Assembly: GCA_948567375.1 (NCBI GenBank)
Contig: OX419762.1
Span: 50,697,034 to 50,761,033 of the forward strand
Origin: Lunularia cruciata
Lineage: Eukaryota > Streptophyta > Marchantiopsida > Lunulariales > Lunulariaceae
Direction: 5' to 3'
DNA length: 64,000 bases
Each line of letters begins with the position of its first letter. Position 1 is the first letter of the stretch. The notes under the pieces are model-generated. The model did not search any database. It was given only the letters and a program-made list of their open reading frames with translations, and was not told where the DNA came from. The position numbers and the translations under genes were made by a program. Positions 59,111 through 64,000 of this stretch are shown piece by piece.

Positions 59111-59773
59111 TGTCGTGCGTATATACATCGCTACACAACATACATCACTGTCAACATCATACACTATAAAAGCACAACTCACACATAAGTCATACATAGA
59201 CTCTAAAGTGCCACAATAATCAGATTGCTTAACATTCTCAACTCAACTCAACTCAGATCAGTACTTGATCTATCACTCTATAAACTGCCAACAACTGGGC
59301 ACTGATTACAGTCAAGCCACACCCACTCAAGCATAGAGAATCCAGGTGACGCTCGCCAGCCTCTGTCCACCATAGCCAGGAACTCGAAGGCTCAACATCA
59401 GAGAAGTGAGCTCTCTGGAGCTCACTTCGAAACTATACCCCCTGGACTCGAGCTAGCCCTGAAACCCTAATGGTCCCACTGACGGCACACTCGACGGTGC
59501 AAACGGTGCAAAGTGACGGTGGGCCCCACCGTGAAGTCAGTACCCCGAACACGAAATCTAACAGTTGGAAAGTAGTCCCTGAGAAACAACTAGAATAACT
59601 CTAACTACCATCACTGGAACTCCAGTGTCCGAGCATCTAGATGCGGAACTACAAATGGCGTGACAGCTGTCGTGCGTATATACATCGCTACACAACATAC
59701 ATCGCTGTCAACATCATACACTATAAAAGCACAACTCACACATAAGTCATACATAGACTCTAAAGTGCCACAA
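59111..59773 (-). repeat. LTR region of element E with a 106-bp terminal repeat
   Basis: A 106-bp sequence (59111-59216) recurs at 59668-59773 with one difference. On the minus strand it begins TGTGGCACTTTAGAG and ends CGCACGACA (TG..CA). Either these are two very short LTRs around a 451-bp piece (a miniature or tandem arrangement), or a 663-bp LTR starts and ends with the same block. The middle contains two strong hairpins (GAAGTGAGCTC stem at 59403-59428, and a CGGTGGG/CCCACCG palindrome near 59517-59533). The 5' LTR needed to decide is outside the window. Confidence 0.6.
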
Positions 59774-59941
59774 TCGCCCCCCTAGCTGGTGGTTAGGTCC
59801 CTCTAACTCCAGATAGCCATCTACTCTAAGTATATGGTATACCCTCTAATGGGCAAAGATCAGGAGGCCGGGTGCTATGGAGCCCCATCGTTAGTCGCCT
59901 GTCTGCAATCTATACCATATAAAGAATGAACTAGCTATAGG
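59774..59941 (-). other. 3' non-coding tail and polypurine tract of element E
   Basis: Between the stop of the polyprotein and the LTR. Minus-strand AGCTAGGGGGGCGA abuts the LTR as expected of a purine tract. An 11-bp inverted repeat TATATGGTATA / TATACCATATA lies at 59831-59841 and 59911-59921. Confidence 0.65.
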
Positions 59942-61024
59942 TCAAGTACATCTAGGACATAACCACTGTCCCTGAGGAACCACCGTGAGGGGAGGAGTCA
60001 TACATGCCATATGCCATCCTCTCGAACAGCTATCACACACTAACATAGTAGCAGCTCCACCAGAAGAGCCACATAACATACACCTCAAGCCTGCACGTAC
60101 AAGTGCCAAGCTTGGGTCCATAGTACCATCAATGTTTGGGAGGTGGCATGGCGCACAATTGCGCACATGATCCTTCCAAACAACACCATCACGTCCTTCT
60201 AACACAAGGACTCCAGATGGCAAAACCTCGCGCACTCTCAAGATAGTGCGGCCTGTAGAAACATCAAGTGTCGTCGGTGCTGTCTGCTGTAGATATACAT
60301 AGTCGCCTGGATGAAATCGACAGATCGAGGGTCTATAACCTCCTCCTCGAATGGTAGCATAGCGTAAAGTATCTCTATGCTGAGCAATCGCCAAGTTCTC
60401 GAAGGCCATCGGCATCACTCTCCGAAAGATCTCTGCCCGCTGAGAACATGCGCTCATCCATACATCAGGGTCATCCAAGTCCAAAACTACAGTAGCATCT
60501 CGACAAATGGCTGCAGGTAAATCTGGATCTCGTCCATAGAGTAGAAAGTATGGAGAGAAGGATGCTAAGGAGGCTTGCCGGCTGAACCGATAGCCCATGG
60601 CCAACCAAGGTAACTGGAGATCCCAATCTCCCAAGTGGCCTCTCTGCAAACCATACTTTCGCAATCCTCTCTTCACCGTCTGAACCACTCTCTCTGCTAA
60701 GCCATCTGCCTCAGGGTGATCTCGGGATGTAGTACGATGATCAATCAAAGCCTTGTCACACAAGACCTGAAACTCTCCCAAGAACTCTGTACCCTGATCA
60801 GTCAAAACCTCAGCTGGTGCACCAAAATGACTAAGAACTCGATCCAGGAACGAGTAAGCTGTCCCTTCACTAGACTTGTCAAGAAGTGCCACCAACTCAA
60901 TCCACTTGGAGAAGTGCTCCACCATCACCAAAACATACCGATGATGTCTCACAGTCAGCGGTAAAGGTCCGGCGAAGTCCAAACTCCAACGGTAACCCAA
61001 TCCCATGATAGGTAATGGGTGTAA
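59942..61024 (-). CDS. Integrase with C-terminal PHD finger (element E)
   Basis: Continues in frame after the TAG at 61025. Core residues are WSLDFAGPL (D), VLTDQGTEF (D) and DGLAERVVQTVK (E), followed by the basic GDYVYLQ segment and WKDHVRNCAP. The last 46 residues form a complete PHD finger: CMLC, CDSC, GWHMAC, WLCPRC, with spacing C-x2-C-x11-C-x2-C-x4-H-x2-C-x14-C-x2-C (59945-60082). PHD fingers commonly bind histone H3 tails; at this position many gypsy elements instead carry a chromodomain, so a role in choosing integration sites is likely but inferred. Confidence 0.9.
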   Translation of the reverse strand, partial: LHPLPIMGLGYRWSLDFAGPLPLTVRHHRYVLVMVEHFSKWIELVALLDKSSEGTAYSFLDRVLSHFGAPAEVLTDQGTEFLGEFQVLCDKALIDHRTTSRDHPEADGLAERVVQTVKRGLRKYGLQRGHLGDWDLQLPWLAMGYRFSRQASLASFSPYFLLYGRDPDLPAAICRDATVVLDLDDPDVWMSACSQRAEIFRRVMPMAFENLAIAQHRDTLRYATIRGGGYRPSICRFHPGDYVYLQQTAPTTLDVSTGRTILRVREVLPSGVLVLEGRDGVVWKDHVRNCAPCHLPNIDGTMDPSLALVRAGLRCMLCGSSGGAATMLVCDSCSRGWHMACMTPPLTVVPQGQWLCPRCT

Positions 61025-63055
61025 CTATGGCATAGGAGCATTGAATGATGCTCTAACTCGGTCACAAACCACACATCTGGCAACAAACTGCTGTACCTTG
61101 GTCTGCATACCGCGCCACCAATAATGACTCTGGAGTAAGCTATATGTACGCTTTACTCCAAAATGTCCTAGCTCCTCATGAGCATGACGGACCAACTGTG
61201 GTCTCTGTGATGGAAGTGGTACTACTCGCACTCTACCATCCTCCCATACACGCAAAAGGTGTCTACCCTCCAATCTGAACCGTCTGGCTCGCTGAAGAAC
61301 ACGGTCTCTCTCCTTGGCCCCAACTGTGCCACCCACAACACCAGTGCGAAGATAGTCCATCACTAAGACATCATCATGAATGTCTCGCTGAACTGTACCA
61401 ATATCTTCACTCTTTGGATCTGTGACCTCAATAACTCCTCCTGTATGCGCTGAGAGAGATACCACCAATGTCTCTGCAAATATACACAGAAAGGCTGATG
61501 CATGCCAACTTGGCACCATCTCCTCATCTGTCTCACCATGCCAACGTGCTCCGGTCTGATCCTGCTGGCTGGGACATGGGTTTCTACTCAACCCATCTGC
61601 ATCACGGTTCACCACTCCAGGTCTGTGAACAACCGTGAAATCATACTCCTGTAAAATCAGAGCCCATCGTGCAAGCTTCCCTGAAAGCTTGTTGGACTCC
61701 ATCAACCACTTCAGCGGCTGATGATCAGTGATGAGAGTGAAGGGGTTACCAAATAGGTAACATCGGAAATGTGCTACTGCCCAAACTACTGCCAAGCACT
61801 CTCCCTCATATGAACTATACTTCGCCTCCGCTGAATTGTTGGAGCGACTAGCATAGGCCACCACAAACTCCTTCTCCTCATCATCATGTTGGGTGAGCAC
61901 CGCTCCAAGCCCCAACATACTCCAATCAGTGTGAACCTGAAATGGTCGTCCCCTGATCGGTCTCCTCAAAATAGGAGCAGATGTCAACCTCTCCTTGAGC
62001 TCTACAAAAGCTCTCTCCTGCTCATCTCCCCAACACCACTCCTGTGTAAGCTTGGTCAGCTTTGTCAAGGCCTTGGCAATGGCACTAAATCCTCTAACAT
62101 AGCGGCGATAGAAGTTTGCCAACCCAAGGAATGCTCGCACTCTGCTCACATCCGTAGGCCGAGGAATACGTGCAATAGCCTCCACCTTGGTCTGCTGAAC
62201 ACCAAGTCCTCCGGGGTAGATAGTGTGACCCAAATACTCAACCTGCTCATGGAAGAACCTACACTTCCCAAGATGTAATTTGAGTCCATGAGATCTCAAC
62301 CTCTCAAACACCTCCAACAACTGTCTCTCATGCTCCTCCACAGTAGTGCTATACACCAAAATGTCATCAATATAGCACCGAGAAAAATCCAGTCCAGCTA
62401 GGATCCTATCCATGACCCTCTGGAACTCAGCAGGAGCATTCTTCAACCCAAATGGTAAGAATCTCCACTGATATAACACATCCTTGCCGTGAGGATCAAT
62501 AGCCCAAAATGCTGTCTTGGACTTATCTTCCTCCCTGATCGGCAACTGATGATATCCCGCTCGAAGATCCAAAGTACTGAAGACCTTTGCATGCCCAATC
62601 GCATCAAAAATCTCCTCCGCTGTAGGCATGGCATACCGATCAGCCCTGGTCTGTCGGTTGATAGGACGGTAATCTCCACACATCCGCCTATCTGTATAGT
62701 TGCCATGCATATCCTTCTTGGCTGGCATCACTGTCGCTGATGCATACTCTCCATGTGAAATCTCCACCAAACCAGCCTCAAAAAGGTCACTACTCCGGCT
62801 CTGAATCAATGTCCTCTCTATCTCACTATATCGATAAGGACGTCGGAAAACAGGTGTGTCGCTAGTCAGCTCAATCCGTATACCAGGTCCCTTCAGAGCA
62901 CCCAAATCCTTCATACTAAAGGCAAAACAACTCGTGTGACTCCTCAAGAACCTCCAAACCCTCCGTCTTTCCTCTCCAGTAAGCTTAGGTCCAAGATCTG
63001 GCTCCCAAGTATCCTCTGTAACTGTAGTAGGAGTGGAAGACGTACTGACTGGCTG
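61025..63055 (-). CDS. Reverse transcriptase, RNase H and integrase zinc finger (element E)
   Basis: Open from the TAG at 63056-63058 to the TAG at 61025-61027. RT begins near FSMKDLGALKGPGI and has CGDYRPINRQT, STLDLRAGYHQL, PFGLKNAPAEFQ and RCYIDDILVYST (catalytic Asp pair), then YLGHTI. RNase H: HTDWSMLGLGAVLTQ, YEGECLAVVWAV, TDHQPLKWLM, NRDADGLSR. Integrase HHCC finger: HAHEELGHFGVKRTYSLL and CVVCDR. All catalytic blocks are intact. The start is inside a larger polyprotein; the first Met (62947) is not a biological start. Confidence 0.92.
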   Translation of the reverse strand, partial: QPVSTSSTPTTVTEDTWEPDLGPKLTGEERRRVWRFLRSHTSCFAFSMKDLGALKGPGIRIELTSDTPVFRRPYRYSEIERTLIQSRSSDLFEAGLVEISHGEYASATVMPAKKDMHGNYTDRRMCGDYRPINRQTRADRYAMPTAEEIFDAIGHAKVFSTLDLRAGYHQLPIREEDKSKTAFWAIDPHGKDVLYQWRFLPFGLKNAPAEFQRVMDRILAGLDFSRCYIDDILVYSTTVEEHERQLLEVFERLRSHGLKLHLGKCRFFHEQVEYLGHTIYPGGLGVQQTKVEAIARIPRPTDVSRVRAFLGLANFYRRYVRGFSAIAKALTKLTKLTQEWCWGDEQERAFVELKERLTSAPILRRPIRGRPFQVHTDWSMLGLGAVLTQHDDEEKEFVVAYASRSNNSAEAKYSSYEGECLAVVWAVAHFRCYLFGNPFTLITDHQPLKWLMESNKLSGKLARWALILQEYDFTVVHRPGVVNRDADGLSRNPCPSQQDQTGARWHGETDEEMVPSWHASAFLCIFAETLVVSLSAHTGGVIEVTDPKSEDIGTVQRDIHDDVLVMDYLRTGVVGGTVGAKERDRVLQRARRFRLEGRHLLRVWEDGRVRVVPLPSQRPQLVRHAHEELGHFGVKRTYSLLQSHYWWRGMQTKVQQFVARCVVCDRVRASFNAPMP

Positions 63056-64000
63056 CTATACTGGGCCCTTGGGAGCAATGGTGTCATGCTCCCGACCACT
63101 AGAGGTCCCAACCTCTGTGTGAAAAACTCCCTCCACTCTGGCTGCAAGCTCCATACGTCCTCTGGCTGCATCCCATGTGGACCAAGGGTGTAATCCAAGT
63201 AGCCCACGCTCACCTGGATGGACTCCAAGTAGACCACTCTCCCTAGTAGCTACTGGATGTGTCCCAAGAATACCATGTCCACTCGGTCCATCGCCCCCAG
63301 CATGTGCCTGAATCGTCTCGATAGGCACAGGGCTCACAAGTGTCCGAGTGGTGATGCCTATCAAGCGCATCCTACGCTGCTCTGCCAAACCAAGGCTCAC
63401 AATCCAGGTCAAATAGTTCAGGTCCATAGCCTGACCTAACACCTGACGCCTGGATGCCTCTGACACTGCTGGAACAGCGGTAATACCGGTGCGAAAACCC
63501 ATCGCCCGCTCTCTCTCATCAGCATTGGGCTCCACCAACTGCTGTAACTGTGAGTCCCAAACAAGTCCAGGTCCTCCCTCTCAAAAAGCATGAGAGCCTG
63601 GGAAACTCATGTGTGTGGGAAATGCAGCTCTAGGCTGTCCAACTAGGTTCACCACTGCCATGGGTGACCTATCAGCCACTACCACTGTCTGAGACTGACG
63701 CCCAACATCCAAGATATCATCAACAAGAATGTGGTCCAGTTGCTGAATCCCATCATAAGCACGCTGTAGAACCTCTCTGGGTAAGAGGTTTGTCCACCAA
63801 AGACGAAGACGATGAGCCCGTGATCCCACTCTGGCTGCATCTAACAATACAGCAGGTCCCATCCATGAATGGACCTGATGTGTACTCGCCACCACTCTAG
63901 TGCGAGAATCACCCATCAATGGAACGTTCTCCAAAAGGTAAGCTGGAGAAACAGACTGATGAACCTGGAGATGTCGTAGTATCCGTAACATCTCCCAAAA
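63056..64000 (-). CDS. C5 cytosine DNA methyltransferase domain (element E, partial)
   Basis: Same frame as RT. The window edge opens with FWEMLRILRHLQ. It continues with motif VI (AYLLENVPLM, ENV at 63931-63923) and motif VIII (ARVGSRAHRLRLWWTNLLP, about 63820-63790), like the 'AHRARYFWGNLP' region of DNMT3. A target-recognition stretch (FPTHMSFPGSHAF) follows, then TGA at 63581-63583 (an Arg codon CGA would fit). Next are EGGPGLVWDS, VEPNADERERAMGF and motif X (RRQVLGQAMDLNYLTWIVSL, about 63450-63390). A Gly/His-rich linker leads to TAG 63056-63058. The catalytic Pro-Cys motif IV and SAM motif I would be upstream of 64000 on this strand and are not visible. Confidence 0.85.

Larger units (their letters stand above)
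59111..64000 (-). mobile_element. Element E: gypsy with DNA methyltransferase and PHD finger
   Basis: Minus-strand element inserted in C's integrase after FLYD; it runs off the window end. Reading from 64000 downward in a single frame: C5 DNA methyltransferase C-terminal half, linker, RT, RNase H, integrase, PHD finger, stop. A non-coding tail, purine tract (AGGGGGGCGA, minus, about 59775-59785) and an LTR region at 59111-59773 follow. Three nonsense codons (63581, 63056, 61025) interrupt it; there are no frameshifts in 4 kb. Composition is visibly more GC-rich than A and C. Confidence 0.88.

Noticed and set aside
59111-59219. Tail RIYIATQHTSL... of the element C integrase frame as protein
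   Set aside because: These residues are read-through into the LTR of element E; the true C sequence stops at FLYD.

Overview
The window looks like nuclear DNA of a land plant. Host genes with introns of about 100-500 bp (casein kinase 2 alpha, a SYP6-type syntaxin, a phytocyanin and a germin-like protein) sit in the first 20 kb. The remaining 44 kb is almost entirely LTR retrotransposons. Short introns and the style of the host genes suggest a bryophyte, perhaps a moss, but this is inference and no species marker is visible.

Layout of 1-20.5 kb. The C-terminal eight exons of a CK2 alpha gene (259-2970, +) have a 139-bp foldback in one intron. Next come unassigned DNA with a repeated 60-bp module (4.3-5.6 kb) and an apparently functional Qc-SNARE gene of the SYP6/SYP61 family (8529-11074, +). 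These are followed by a broken GPI-anchored phytocyanin gene (12927-14318, +), an unassigned exon on the minus strand (16776-16928) and a germin-like gene on the minus strand interrupted by one stop codon (19634-20200).

Layout of 20.6-33.4 kb. There is a decayed LTR pair around a coiled-coil coding remnant (20.65-24.94 kb), AT-rich DNA, a lone LTR-like segment (26922-27351), a gag fragment (element G, minus) and a decayed chromodomain Ty3/gypsy element (element B, minus). The 3' LTR of B has seven GAAGCTTC palindromes just upstream of a TATA box.

Layout of 33.4-64 kb. This is a nest. Element A (33404-41207, +) shares its 3' LTR with a truncated copy, which runs into a third copy, element C (43452 onward). 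C is split by element D (47768-57060), a chromodomain gypsy with 377-bp LTRs and a GTTAG target duplication. D is itself split by insertion F (51526-54930), a 3.4-kb repeat-filled unit flanked by CCGG. C resumes at 57061 and is cut again at 59111 by element E (minus strand), which runs off the window end.

Two things stand out. First, E encodes in one frame the C-terminal part of a cytosine-5 DNA methyltransferase, then reverse transcriptase, RNase H and integrase, and finally a PHD finger. That is a retrotransposon carrying both a chromatin 'writer' and a candidate 'reader'. Second, the otherwise unrelated elements A/C and D each carry, between primer binding site and gag, a pair of small ORFs of about 55-75 codons. 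All share one pattern (MRV-like block, GxE-like block, PxVxPxV block, hydrophobic tail ending YIL) that I do not recognise. In-frame stops in all these elements are mostly explained by C-to-T or G-to-A changes, as expected for heavily methylated DNA.
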